64,000 nt of DNA from CAWCDJ01 sp963778675. GTDB taxonomy: Bacteria > Acidobacteriota > Terriglobia > Bryobacterales > Bryobacteraceae. The notes beneath the pieces were generated by a model that made no database searches, had not been told where the DNA came from, and saw nothing but the letters and a program-made list of their open reading frames with translations. The DNA lies in contig CAVZVI010000007.1 in the NCBI GenBank assembly GCA_963778675.1, forward strand, positions 1-64,000. Direction: 5' to 3'. Both the position numbers and the translations under genes were made by a program. This document shows, in pieces, positions 51,848 to 60,736 of this stretch. Every line of letters starts with the position of its first letter. Within the stretch, counting starts at the first letter, position 1.

Positions 51848-53692
51848 ATGCGGAAATCATTTCTCAGAAACCTGCTCATCGCGCTGTCATGCGCGGCTCC
51901 GGGCCTGGCGCAAAGCGGACTGCCGCAGGCGGCGCGGCCCCTGGACTTTTCAGACTCATCCCGCATTCACGACCTGATCCGCGCCGGCAATCTCTACCTA
52001 TCCCTGCAGGACGCCCTGGCGCTGGTGATCGAAAACAGCCTCGATATCGAGCTCCAGCGCTACGGCTTGGACGTGGCAGCGGCCGACCTGGAGCGGGCCA
52101 AGGGGGGCGGGGTGGTTCGAGGGCTCAACTATGTCGTGGCGGAAGCGCCGGTGGGCGTGGGCGGGCCGCTTAGCCCGGTCATCACGAATGCCGCCGCTTC
52201 CGGACGAGCCACCAATGGAACCTCGATCGCCACGAACGCCCTGGAACTCGGCGTCCTGGGCGAGCCGCAGGCCAACCTCTCGATGCAGGGCACCATTTCG
52301 CAGTCGAACGGAACGGCCGTCCCGATCTTCGACCCGGCGCTCGTCGGACAGGTCAACTGGACCCACCAGTCCACCCCGCAGACCAGTCTTCTCGGGGGCG
52401 TTAGCGCGCTGGTGACCAATACCGCGGTGGCGAACGTGGGAATCCAGCAGGGTTTCGCCAGCGGCGCGCAGGCCGGCTTCAATTTCAACAACAACCACCA
52501 GGCCCTGAACCTGCTCAACTCCGCCTACAACCCCTACAGCGGCTCGAGCCTCGGGCTGACGGTGACACAGCCGCTGCTGCGCGGCTTCGGCCGCAGCCTG
52601 AACCGCCGGTTCATCCGCATCGCCGGGAACGAGCAGCGCATCGGCACCCTGTTGTTCCGGCAGCAGTTGATCGCGGCCGTCTACGGGGTGATCCGCCTGT
52701 ATACCGACTTTGTGGCCCTCTACGAAGACGAGAAGGTGAAACAGGACACTCTCAACCTGGCCGACAAGCTGCTTTCGGATACGAAGGCACAGGTGGAGGA
52801 GGGCACGCTCGCGCAGGTCGAGGCCACCCGGGCCAGCGCGCAGGTATTCTCCGCGCGGCAGGACCTGATCAATGCGCGCGGCCTGGTCGACGAGCAGGAA
52901 GCCATCCTGAAGAACGTGCTGACTCGCCGCGGCAACGAAGATCCCGAAGTCCGGGAAGCGCACCTGATCCCTACCGACACCCTCAGCATTCCCGACAAGG
53001 ACGAGGTTCGCCCCATTCAGGACCTGCTCCAGCAGGCGGCCGAGACGCGTCCTGACGTCGGACAGGCGGAGTTGCAGGTCGCCAACCTGCGCATCGGCCT
53101 CGAAGGAGCGCGCAGCCTCACCAGGCCGCAGGTGGACCTGGTGGGCATCCTGCAGAACAACGGCCTGGCGGGGGATGTAAACCAGTTGGCTCCGAATTCC
53201 GGAGTGGCGATCGCCGGCGGATACGGCGGCGCCCTGGAGCAGGTCCTCTCGCGCAAATACCCGACCTATGGAATCGGTGTGCAGGTCACGCTGCCGATCC
53301 ACAACCGGATCGCCGAGGCTGACCTGGCGCGCGATGAGCTGCAAACGAAGCAGTCGGAGATCCGCCTGCGCCAACTGCAAAACCAGGCGAGGTTGGAGGT
53401 GGAAGACGCCCTGATCGCGATGCGCCGCGCGCGAGCCTCGTATGAGGCGGCCGTCGAGGCGCGCAAACTGCAGGAGGAGTCGCTGGCGGCCGAACAGGCG
53501 AAATTCGAGGTGGGTGCCTCAACCAGCTTCTTCGTGATCCAGTACGAGAGCCTGCTGGCGCAGGCGAAATCCACCGAGGTGGCGGCCAAGAGTTCCTATG
53601 TGAAGGCCCGCGCGGCGCTCGCGCGCGCCACCGGGAACATCCTGGATGAAAACCACATCTCAGTCGTGGCCGCGGTGAAGGGCCGCCGCTAA
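51848..53692 (+). CDS. TolC-family outer-membrane efflux channel
   Basis: A 614-residue outer-membrane factor with a signal peptide (LLIALSCAAPGLAQ). Two OEP repeats are visible: the first around SLQDALALVIENSLDIELQRY, the second around QAAETRPDVGQAELQVANL, with long heptad-like helices (QNQARLEVEDALIAMRRAR). A beta-strand-rich insert (about 90-200, Asn/Thr/Ser-rich) precedes the LTVTQPLLRGFGRSLNRR segment typical of this branch. It is the third gene of the efflux operon, beginning four bases after the adaptor stop. Confidence 0.9.
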   Translation: MRKSFLRNLLIALSCAAPGLAQSGLPQAARPLDFSDSSRIHDLIRAGNLYLSLQDALALVIENSLDIELQRYGLDVAAADLERAKGGGVVRGLNYVVAEAPVGVGGPLSPVITNAAASGRATNGTSIATNALELGVLGEPQANLSMQGTISQSNGTAVPIFDPALVGQVNWTHQSTPQTSLLGGVSALVTNTAVANVGIQQGFASGAQAGFNFNNNHQALNLLNSAYNPYSGSSLGLTVTQPLLRGFGRSLNRRFIRIAGNEQRIGTLLFRQQLIAAVYGVIRLYTDFVALYEDEKVKQDTLNLADKLLSDTKAQVEEGTLAQVEATRASAQVFSARQDLINARGLVDEQEAILKNVLTRRGNEDPEVREAHLIPTDTLSIPDKDEVRPIQDLLQQAAETRPDVGQAELQVANLRIGLEGARSLTRPQVDLVGILQNNGLAGDVNQLAPNSGVAIAGGYGGALEQVLSRKYPTYGIGVQVTLPIHNRIAEADLARDELQTKQSEIRLRQLQNQARLEVEDALIAMRRARASYEAAVEARKLQEESLAAEQAKFEVGASTSFFVIQYESLLAQAKSTEVAAKSSYVKARAALARATGNILDENHISVVAAVKGRR

Positions 53693-53704
53693 CCGGCCAT
53701 CGGA

Positions 53705-54988
53705 TTAGTGGGCGCCGGCGGTTTCTTCCACCGGGGCGAACGGGCTGATCAGGTCGGCGGAGCCGTTGAATTCGAAATCCACCGTGGCTTCGATTTCGAG
53801 GTCCGCCCTCTTCTCGATGGCGGAGCGCAGATTCTCGCTAAAGGCCAGCCTGCCTAACTCCATCGTGTTGCGAATCCAGCCGAAAGTCACTTCCGAAAGG
53901 TCCAGTTTTCCCACGGTTGGCCAGATGCGCTCCAGGCATTCGCGATCCGTCGGGAAGTGAATCGGGGTACGGATGGCGGCCGGGGTATTCGCCGTCAGGG
54001 AGTTGATGATCGTGGGCTCCCAGTTGATCCGTTTCACCAGGCGATCGTGGACGATGTCCGCCATCCCCAGCCCGACTGCGCTGTTATAGGTGAGAGCGCT
54101 GAGATCGCGCACGAAGATGCGGCGAAACCGGGGCGTATCCGGCCACGGGTTGTACTCCCCGTTGACACCGCGGTTGGCCACCTTCGTATCCATGCCGGCG
54201 CCGCTGATGTTCTTCCCGATTTCGTCCAGGGTCAGAATATCCAGATCGAACGGCACCCGCGCCATCCACGATTTCACCAGCGCCAGGTTCTCTTCCTCGC
54301 GCTGCTCCATCAGTTCGACCGGGACGGCGTCCAGTTTGGCGGTGTTGTGATTGGCGTCTTCGAGGATGGCCAGGCCGCCCAGAATCTTCCCCGATGCCAG
54401 GACCTGCCGCCCCACGCTGCGGATGACGTGCTCCAGCCCAAGCCGGTAGGCGTAGGCGTGATAGCGCTGCGCGCCGGCGAACTTGCCGAGCCCGATGGCC
54501 ATCATCTTGAACAGGCCGCTCTCGATCTTTCCCGCGAAGTCGGTGTGCCACTTCACCCGGCCCACCAGCATCACGCCATCGGAGGCGTAGGCCTGCTTAT
54601 CCATGAACACTTCGATCCCGTCGGCCGTCTTGCCAAGCGAGACGACGTCGAGCCGGCTCACCACCGGGCAGCCCATGGTTTCCTCGATGATGCCGTAATG
54701 CGCCAGCACATCCGCCTGGCCCTCCGCCGAGGCGGCTCCGTGGCTGCCCATCGCGGGAAACAGGAACGGCTCCATGCCCTGGTCTTTCCAATACCTGACG
54801 ACGCTGCGGACGATCGTGGCGATATTGTGGATGCCGCGGCTGCCGACTCCGATGGCTACCCGCGAGCCGGGTTTCAGCCGCGCGGCGAATCCGGATTGGG
54901 CCAGCTGCCGGCGCACTTCCGCGGCAACATCGGGAATCCGGCGGTCGGGGAACTTCTGGCGAACCAGGCAGAGGCGAGGGAACGTCAT
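53705..54988 (-). CDS. LarA-like (lactate racemase domain) protein
   Basis: A 427-residue protein resembling the LarA/DUF2088 family of nickel-pincer-cofactor isomerases. Indicative are VAIGVGSRGIHNI, FPAMGSHGAASAEGQ, ISGAGMDTKVANRG and ALTYNSAVGLGMADIV. LarA enzymes racemise or epimerise 2-hydroxy acids in the cytoplasm, but this branch has no assigned substrate and no larB/larC/larE genes are in the window. It converges with the efflux operon; the 12-bp gap carries no clear terminator. Confidence 0.55.
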   Translation of the reverse strand: MTFPRLCLVRQKFPDRRIPDVAAEVRRQLAQSGFAARLKPGSRVAIGVGSRGIHNIATIVRSVVRYWKDQGMEPFLFPAMGSHGAASAEGQADVLAHYGIIEETMGCPVVSRLDVVSLGKTADGIEVFMDKQAYASDGVMLVGRVKWHTDFAGKIESGLFKMMAIGLGKFAGAQRYHAYAYRLGLEHVIRSVGRQVLASGKILGGLAILEDANHNTAKLDAVPVELMEQREEENLALVKSWMARVPFDLDILTLDEIGKNISGAGMDTKVANRGVNGEYNPWPDTPRFRRIFVRDLSALTYNSAVGLGMADIVHDRLVKRINWEPTIINSLTANTPAAIRTPIHFPTDRECLERIWPTVGKLDLSEVTFGWIRNTMELGRLAFSENLRSAIEKRADLEIEATVDFEFNGSADLISPFAPVEETAGAH

Positions 54989-55026
54989 AATGGCCTATAT
55001 TTTATCGTGAAGCCGGGGCAAGCGGA

Positions 55027-55647
55027 TCATTCCGCGCTCCATTCCGATTCCAAAAGCCGCGAATATTCGCCGGAAGCGTATAGCTCGAACCGGAAATTGG
55101 CCGAAGTGATCGAATCGTGCGGCTCGGATTCCATATAGGACTGGAAGACGGCGTCGGCATAGCGGTGGTAGTGGTTCAGGAAGTCTCCCGCCAGAATCTC
55201 GAAAGGCGGCGGCTCGGCGAACAGGCTGTTCAACCCGATCGCGCGCGAGAAGATCGCCGGGTGGTCGGCTACCCCCCAGCGGATCAGCTTCTCTCTCACC
55301 GATTGCGGCGGGCTGGCCGTCAGCAATCCCGCAAAGCTCTGATGGCGCAGGGAGTTGCCGGCCAATTCCGGCGTTCGCCCGGCCCATTCCACGCATTGTT
55401 CGACCCAGCGGCGGACGTCCTTCCCGAGAAAGAACAGCATCCGGATTTCGCTGTAGCGTCCGGATAACAAGCGGCGGCGAAGTTCGTCCGGATCCGTGCC
55501 ATCCCCCGGAATCAGGCCGGAGAGCATCAGGGCCGCTTTGGAGTTTTCCAGCAGGGCAGCCGGAGGAACCCGTTCATTGAAAGGGTGAAGGATCAGGGGG
55601 GGAAGTTCCCATACGCTGGTACCCGGGTTGGTGGCAGACGTCGGCAT
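55027..55647 (-). CDS. Hypothetical protein
   Basis: A 206-residue protein from ATG 55647; a longer start at 55725 has no support. I do not recognise the family. It is soluble, mainly helical in appearance, with Arg/Leu/Glu-rich segments (DPDELRRRLLSGRYSEIRMLFFLG, cited here as the region 120-145 from the longer start) and a conserved-looking tail (FRFELYASGEYSRLLE). No signal peptide or membrane segment. It is 38 bp upstream of the LarA-like gene on the same strand and may be co-transcribed. An orphan pilin gene lies divergently 157 bp away. Confidence 0.6.
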   Translation of the reverse strand: MPTSATNPGTSVWELPPLILHPFNERVPPAALLENSKAALMLSGLIPGDGTDPDELRRRLLSGRYSEIRMLFFLGKDVRRWVEQCVEWAGRTPELAGNSLRHQSFAGLLTASPPQSVREKLIRWGVADHPAIFSRAIGLNSLFAEPPPFEILAGDFLNHYHRYADAVFQSYMESEPHDSITSANFRFELYASGEYSRLLESEWSAE

Positions 55648-55803
55648 ATTATTCCCAAGTCTCAGATCGGCAGGAAGCGCCGGAGCTTGAATGCTTCCTT
55701 TCAAAGAGTATCTCCGAAAGAACACCCCTGGCTAATATCGAAAGTCATCATAGTAGTTACTACGGCTACCCCCTACAATGAAAACCGAGTCAGGGTAAGG
55801 CAA

Positions 55804-56028
55804 ATGCTTCGCAGGGTACTAAAAGCTTTCGTAGGAGAAGAGTTGGGTCAGGATCTGGCCGACTACTGTCTCCTCACCGCGCTGGTCGCATTGCTCGCTT
55901 TGGGGGTACTAATCAAGGTCTCCGGGGGTGTGCAAAACCTGTGGACCGTGGCTAATAACAATCTCGCCAACGGCAACTCAACGGCCACCACGAGCACGGG
56001 CGGGGCCGGCACGCACTCGGGCCAGTAG
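55804..56028 (+). CDS. Orphan Flp-type pilin
   Basis: A 74-residue protein with the class IVb Flp prepilin plan: a short leader ending in Gly (FVGEELG), mature start QDLADYCLL, in which the usual Glu+5 is Asp and Tyr+6 is kept, then a hydrophobic helix (ALVALLALGVLIKVSGGV) and a Thr/Ser/Gly-rich tail. ATG 55804 is preceded by GGTAAGG. No tad secretion or prepilin-peptidase gene lies nearby, so assembly would need genes elsewhere. Its stop is two bases from the convergent uxaC stop. Confidence 0.75.
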   Translation: MLRRVLKAFVGEELGQDLADYCLLTALVALLALGVLIKVSGGVQNLWTVANNNLANGNSTATTSTGGAGTHSGQ

Positions 56029-56030
56029 CT

Positions 56031-57437
56031 CTAACCGACGCCCAGCCCCAGGAAATTCTTCGCGTTCCCGTAGCAGATATTGCGGATCGTCGTTCCCACC
56101 AGTTTATCGTCGTCCGGAAGCTCGCCCGCTTCGATGTCCTTGCCGAACAGATCGCACAGCACCCGGCGGAAGTACTCATGCCGCGGATAGGACATGAACG
56201 AGCGCGAGTCGGTGAGCATGCCCAGGAACCGGGAAATCAGCCCGCAGTTGGATAACGCATTCATCTGCCACTGCATCGCTTCTTTTTGATCGAGAAACCA
56301 CCAGCCGCTGCCCAACTGAATCTTGCCCGCGGTAATGCCGTCCTGGAAGTTGCCCACCATCGTCGCCATGGCGTAGTTGTCGGCGGGATTCAGGTTATAG
56401 ATCACCAGTTTGGGCAGGGCATTCTCCTGGTCGAGGCGGTCCAGGTAGGCTCCCATGGCATCGATTTGCGGCCAGTCGCCGATTGAATCCCAACCCGTGT
56501 CCGGCCCCATCTCCTTCAGGCGCCGCGTGTTGTTGTTCCGCCGCGCGCCGATATGCAGTTGCTTGGTCCAGCCCTTCCCGGCGTCCAGCCGCCCGAACAG
56601 CAGCATCAGGTTGCCGGCGAAGCGCTGGTGTTCGGCCGCCGTCGCCGGCTGGCCTTTGCGCGCCCGGTCGAAGATCGCGCCGGCTTCCTGGTCGGTGGCG
56701 AACTCGCCGAAGGCATGGTTCAATCCGTGGTCCGAAAGCCGCCCGCCCATCTGGTGGAAGAACTCGTGCCGCTGCGTGAGGGCGTCGGTGAAGGAGCGGA
56801 ACCCGTCGATTTCGATATTGCTGGCCACCGCCAGGCGGTCTACCCAAGGGTTGAACACTTCCGGCAGGTGTACGGTGAGAGCCTTGTCCGGGCGGTATGC
56901 CGGAAACACTTTCGTCTGCAGCCCGGAAGCGGCGATCGCCTTGTGGCAGGAGAGGTCGTCGGTCGGATCGTCGGTGGTGCAGACCGCCTTGACCTGGAAC
57001 TTGCCGAGGATGCCGTGCGCCCGCAGCCCTTCGGCTGCGAGCATCGCGTTTGCCTTTTCCCAGATCCCGGGCGCGCTCGACTCGTCGAGCAACTCGTCGA
57101 TGCCGAAGTAGCGCTTCAACTCGAGATGCGTCCAGTGGTACAGCGGGTTGCGCAAGGTGGCGGGCACGGTGCGCGCCCACGCCATGAACTTGTCTTTGGG
57201 GCCGGCATCGCCGGTGCAGTACCGCTCGGCCACGCCGTTGGCCCGCATGGCCCGCCACTTGTAGTGGTCGCCTTCCAGCCAGATTTCGAAAAGGTTGCGG
57301 AACTGCCGGTTGGCGGCGACGTCCTGCGGCGGCAGGTGGCAGTGGTAATCCAGGATGGGCTCGCCCTCCGCATACTCGTGATACAGGCGGCGGGCGGTCT
57401 TCGTACTCAGAAGGAAATCGTCATGGATGAAGGACAT
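56031..57437 (-). CDS. uxaC: Glucuronate isomerase
   Basis: A 468-residue uronate isomerase that converts D-glucuronate to D-fructuronate (or galacturonate to tagaturonate). The amidohydrolase-type fold begins with EPILDYHCHLPPQDVA, whose HxH binds metal. YHWTHLELKRYFGI, VCTTDDPTDDL, LHIGARRNNN and MLTDSRSFMSYPRHEYFRR are characteristic. The length equals that of the E. coli enzyme. It is cytoplasmic. In this window it gives a route for glucuronate released by the CE15-like esterases and other xylan-degrading enzymes, although it lies 30 kb away. Confidence 0.95.
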   Translation of the reverse strand: MSFIHDDFLLSTKTARRLYHEYAEGEPILDYHCHLPPQDVAANRQFRNLFEIWLEGDHYKWRAMRANGVAERYCTGDAGPKDKFMAWARTVPATLRNPLYHWTHLELKRYFGIDELLDESSAPGIWEKANAMLAAEGLRAHGILGKFQVKAVCTTDDPTDDLSCHKAIAASGLQTKVFPAYRPDKALTVHLPEVFNPWVDRLAVASNIEIDGFRSFTDALTQRHEFFHQMGGRLSDHGLNHAFGEFATDQEAGAIFDRARKGQPATAAEHQRFAGNLMLLFGRLDAGKGWTKQLHIGARRNNNTRRLKEMGPDTGWDSIGDWPQIDAMGAYLDRLDQENALPKLVIYNLNPADNYAMATMVGNFQDGITAGKIQLGSGWWFLDQKEAMQWQMNALSNCGLISRFLGMLTDSRSFMSYPRHEYFRRVLCDLFGKDIEAGELPDDDKLVGTTIRNICYGNAKNFLGLGVG

Positions 57438-57488
57438 GGCTCAATGCTGATTGAATCACACATTGAGCGGTAAATGCAGCGGCCAGGG

Positions 57489-57920
57489 CTAGTCTACCGG
57501 GTAGCCGTGGTCGATCCAGTCCACCTTGAGATTGTCGGGTACGTACAGGGCCTTCGCCTTGGTGAAACCCATCTGTTTCAGCAGTTCCATGGCGGGCCTG
57601 ACATTGGGGCAATGGTCCCAGGGGCAGCATCCGCAATAGATCACGATCTCGCGGCCGCGCGGCAGTTTCTCGACTGCAGCCTTGAGCAAGGCAAGCCCTT
57701 CCGGCTTCGAAGCCGGTCCTGCGTAGATCGATCCCGCGATGTGCTTGCTACGGTAGAGGACGTTGAAACCGACGTGGATGATTTCGGGCCTCGCTCCCTT
57801 CGCCGCCAACCCGGCGGCGAGGTCTTTCGGCTGAATCAGGGGAAAATCCGCGGCCAGCGCGAGAGCCATCACGCTGGTCAGAGCTAAGATGAATCGCCTC
57901 ACAAGTTTACTGTACCGCAC
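57489..57920 (-). CDS. Secreted rhodanese-like domain protein
   Basis: A 143-residue protein with a signal peptide (FILALTSVMALALAADF) followed by one rhodanese-like domain: HVGFNVLYRSKHIAGSIYAG, then the active-site loop YCGCCPWDHCPN and RPAMELLKQMGF. The catalytic-loop Cys is embedded in a Cys-rich stretch (C-G-C-C-...-C), unlike the usual single Cys. It is probably periplasmic. It lies 51 bp upstream of uxaC on the same strand, with no functional link evident. Confidence 0.75.
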   Translation of the reverse strand: MRYSKLVRRFILALTSVMALALAADFPLIQPKDLAAGLAAKGARPEIIHVGFNVLYRSKHIAGSIYAGPASKPEGLALLKAAVEKLPRGREIVIYCGCCPWDHCPNVRPAMELLKQMGFTKAKALYVPDNLKVDWIDHGYPVD

Positions 57921-58012
57921 CGGGCACGCCTGTGAACAAAGCGCCCACTACGAAGTGCGCGCTACGCATGTTTTAATAGAAGTTCGCGTTCTATCTTTGA
58001 TCAGGGATCTAT

Positions 58013-60226
58013 ATGCTCCGTTTGTCTCGCTTTGCGACTCTGGTATGCTCCGCGTCGATGCTGGCCGCGGCAGGGCGTTCCGTGGATCCGGGCGCCGCTG
58101 CCATGGCGCAAGCACGGTCGGCGATGGCGCAACTGCCGCTGCGCTTTGAAGCGAACCTGGGCCAAATGAATTCGGAAGTCCGGTACGCCGCGCGGTCTGG
58201 CGGCGTCACCCTCCTGCTAACCAGCCACGGTCCTTCGTTCCGCCTGCCCGGTTCCCGCCGCCTGGATGTCTCTCTGCTGAATTCCAACCACGCGCCGGAA
58301 ATCGAACCCCTCGACCGCTCCTCGGCCCGAATCGATTCGTACGTCGGCAGCCCCGGCCGCTGGCGTACGCATATCCCCAGCTATGCCCGCGTCCGGTACC
58401 GTTCGGTGTACCCCGGCGTGGACGTGGAATACTACGGCAACCAGGGCCGGCTGGAATACGACTTCGTCGTGGCGCCGGGCGCCGACCCGCGCAACATCCG
58501 CATGCAGTTCCGCGGCGAGGCCACGCTCAGCCTGACCCCGGAGGGCGACCTGGTTCTGGAGTCCGGAGGCCAGCGGCTGGTGCAGAAGCGGCCGTTCGTC
58601 TACCAGGAAGACCCGGGTACCTCGGCCCGTGTGGAAGTGCCGGGCCGCTACAGGCTGCTGGGCCATAATACGGTGGGCCTCAAGCTTGGCCGGTATGACC
58701 GCCGGCGGAAGCTGGTGGTCGACCCGGTGCTCAGCTACCTGACCTATTGGGGCGGTCCGGGCGCGGATCAGATCAACGCCGCGAAGATGGATTCCAAGGG
58801 CCGGCTGTATATCACCGGACAGACGGATACGGGGTTGATTCCTTACGAGGACGGCGCCTACAGCAACGGCAACACGGGATTGATCGACATCTTTCTTTCG
58901 GTCATCGATACCACCGGCGGCAACTACAACCTGGTGTATTCGACCTACCTGGGCGGAACCGGCAACGACGTGCCGCTGGCGATCGACATCGACTCGGCCG
59001 GGGTGGCCTACCTGACCGGCTATACGACCTCCACGGACTTCCCGTTGGTGGGGGCTACCCAGACGAGTCCGACGGCCAGCTTCATGAACGGTTTCGTAGC
59101 CAAGCTGGATCCCTCACAGTATGGCGGCGACGGGCTGATTTTCGCCAGCTATCTGAACGGCACCGACGGTGACACGGTCGTCAACGGGATCGCCGCGGGA
59201 AACGACGGAAGGATCTATCTGATCGGCACCACCAAGGCGAGCGACCTTCCTGTTACGCCCAGCGCCTTCCAGTCGGTTCGCTGGGGCGATCAGGATGGAT
59301 TCGTGGCCAAGATGGATCCGGGCACCGGAGGGATCGACTACGCCACTTACCTTGGCGGCGAGGACCTGGACGATGGCCGCAACATCCTGGTCGGTAACAA
59401 CGGGCTGGTGTATTTTGCCGCTTCGACGCTCTCGACCGAGTTCCCGATGGCGGGCTTCTCGATCAACGGCAATTCGTCCGGCGCGGCGGACGTGGTCGTC
59501 GGTGTCATGGATCTGAACAAGCAGGGGGCGGACTCGCTCAAGTACGCTACCTATTTCGGTGGTTCCGATAACGAGGAAGTCCGCGCCATGTCATTTGACG
59601 GCAATGGCAACGTGGTCATCACCGGCTATACGCTATCCAGCGACTTTCCGCTGACGCCGGACGCCATCCAGCGGGTGAACAACGGCGGAGGCGACGCCTT
59701 CGTGGCGGTAATCGACCCGGCCGAGTCTTTCCAGAGGGGCCTGCTCTATTCCACGTACCTCGGCGGCGCCGGCGGTGATGTGGGATACGGAGTCGCCGTC
59801 GACGCCGCGGGCAGCATCTACGTCACTGGCTATACCCTCTCGCCGGACTTCCCGACGGCCGGCTCGGTCCCGCAGGCGAATTGGGGCGGCGGCACGGACG
59901 TCTTCGTCACCGAGTTCAAACCCGGAGTGCCCGGCAAGGCGGCCATCCAGTTTTCGACGTACGTCGGCGAAACCGGCATCTATGTACCTTCGGCGGTGGC
60001 CGTCGGCGCGGATGGCAGAGTCTACGTTACGGGCTGGGGCGGCATCGGCCTGCCGAGTTCGGAGTACGGGCTGCAGGGCGGCTACGCCGGCGGCGGCAGA
60101 GACGGATTCTTCCTGGTGCTTACGCCGGACGCATCGTCATCAACGCAGACGCAGCAGACGCAGAATGCGCCGCCGGTCCTCCGCCGACATTCCGGAGTGC
60201 GTTCGAATATCCGCACGCCGCGCTAA
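58013..60226 (+). CDS. SBBP beta-propeller surface protein (second)
   Basis: A 737-residue secreted protein. It shares with the 5207-8182 protein the N-terminal domain (RFEANLGQMNSEVRY, VYPGVDVEYYG, EYDFVVAPGADPR) and a run of about eight SBBP repeats (for example YSTYLGGTGNDVPLAIDID, YATYLGGEDLDDGRNILVG, YSTYLGGAGGDVGYGVAVD). It lacks the TIGR03437-type C-terminal domain and ends in a Gln/Thr/Arg-rich tail (STQTQQTQNAPPVL) that overlaps the convergent protease gene by 87 bp. The N-terminus (FATLVCSASMLAAAG) is a signal peptide. It is probably surface-exposed with no known ligand. Confidence 0.85.
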   Translation: MLRLSRFATLVCSASMLAAAGRSVDPGAAAMAQARSAMAQLPLRFEANLGQMNSEVRYAARSGGVTLLLTSHGPSFRLPGSRRLDVSLLNSNHAPEIEPLDRSSARIDSYVGSPGRWRTHIPSYARVRYRSVYPGVDVEYYGNQGRLEYDFVVAPGADPRNIRMQFRGEATLSLTPEGDLVLESGGQRLVQKRPFVYQEDPGTSARVEVPGRYRLLGHNTVGLKLGRYDRRRKLVVDPVLSYLTYWGGPGADQINAAKMDSKGRLYITGQTDTGLIPYEDGAYSNGNTGLIDIFLSVIDTTGGNYNLVYSTYLGGTGNDVPLAIDIDSAGVAYLTGYTTSTDFPLVGATQTSPTASFMNGFVAKLDPSQYGGDGLIFASYLNGTDGDTVVNGIAAGNDGRIYLIGTTKASDLPVTPSAFQSVRWGDQDGFVAKMDPGTGGIDYATYLGGEDLDDGRNILVGNNGLVYFAASTLSTEFPMAGFSINGNSSGAADVVVGVMDLNKQGADSLKYATYFGGSDNEEVRAMSFDGNGNVVITGYTLSSDFPLTPDAIQRVNNGGGDAFVAVIDPAESFQRGLLYSTYLGGAGGDVGYGVAVDAAGSIYVTGYTLSPDFPTAGSVPQANWGGGTDVFVTEFKPGVPGKAAIQFSTYVGETGIYVPSAVAVGADGRVYVTGWGGIGLPSSEYGLQGGYAGGGRDGFFLVLTPDASSSTQTQQTQNAPPVLRRHSGVRSNIRTPR

Positions 60227-60712
60227 CCGGCGGCGGTAGCGCGCAAAATACTCGGGGATATCTCCGCCGTATTCGAAGCTGTACATGATGTCGGCGAAAT
60301 CCGCGGTGTGCGGAAGCCCCAACGCGTGTCCGGTTTCGTGCAGGCAGGTCAGGTACACGATGGCGTCGCGCAGCAGCGGATCTTTGCCCACCTCGCTATC
60401 CGGCGGCGGAAGCACATACACCTCCGCCCCGCGCAGGCCATCGACCACGATGGGGCGCGCTTCGCCGTAAAGGCCGTCGTGCCCGCTGGTCCAGTAGACG
60501 CGGACCTGTGCCGTTTCGCGGCCGGCGGCTCTTTCGAGCTTGAGTTCGCCGCCGGCGGCTTCCTGCCAGGCCTCGAGCGCCCATTCGGCCAGTTGCGGAT
60601 CGCCGGGGTGGCACTGCCGGTCCCCGGCGCCGCACGGCTCCACCCAGTAATGCAGGGTGACCGCCGGGGCGGTGAATGAAACCACGAAGAGCGCGGGTAA
60701 CAGGAGCCGCAA
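60140..60712 (-). CDS. Matrixin-like zinc metalloprotease
   Basis: A 190-residue secreted protein with a signal peptide (LLLPALFVVSFTAPA). It carries the metzincin zinc site HETGHALGLPH (His 125, 129, 135; catalytic Glu 126) and a Met-turn in FADIMYS (Met about 143), as in M10A matrixins. The first ~100 residues have the beta-strand plan of the matrixin N-lobe (HYWVEPCGAGDRQCHP, VRVYWTSG). Its 3' end overlaps the SBBP gene by 87 bp on the other strand. It probably cleaves extracellular protein; the substrate is unknown. Confidence 0.8.
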   Translation of the reverse strand: MRLLLPALFVVSFTAPAVTLHYWVEPCGAGDRQCHPGDPQLAEWALEAWQEAAGGELKLERAAGRETAQVRVYWTSGHDGLYGEARPIVVDGLRGAEVYVLPPPDSEVGKDPLLRDAIVYLTCLHETGHALGLPHTADFADIMYSFEYGGDIPEYFARYRRRLARRADIRTHSGMSAEDRRRILRLLRLR

Positions 60713-60736
60713 ACCAGGAACCCCCGGGGTGTCAGT

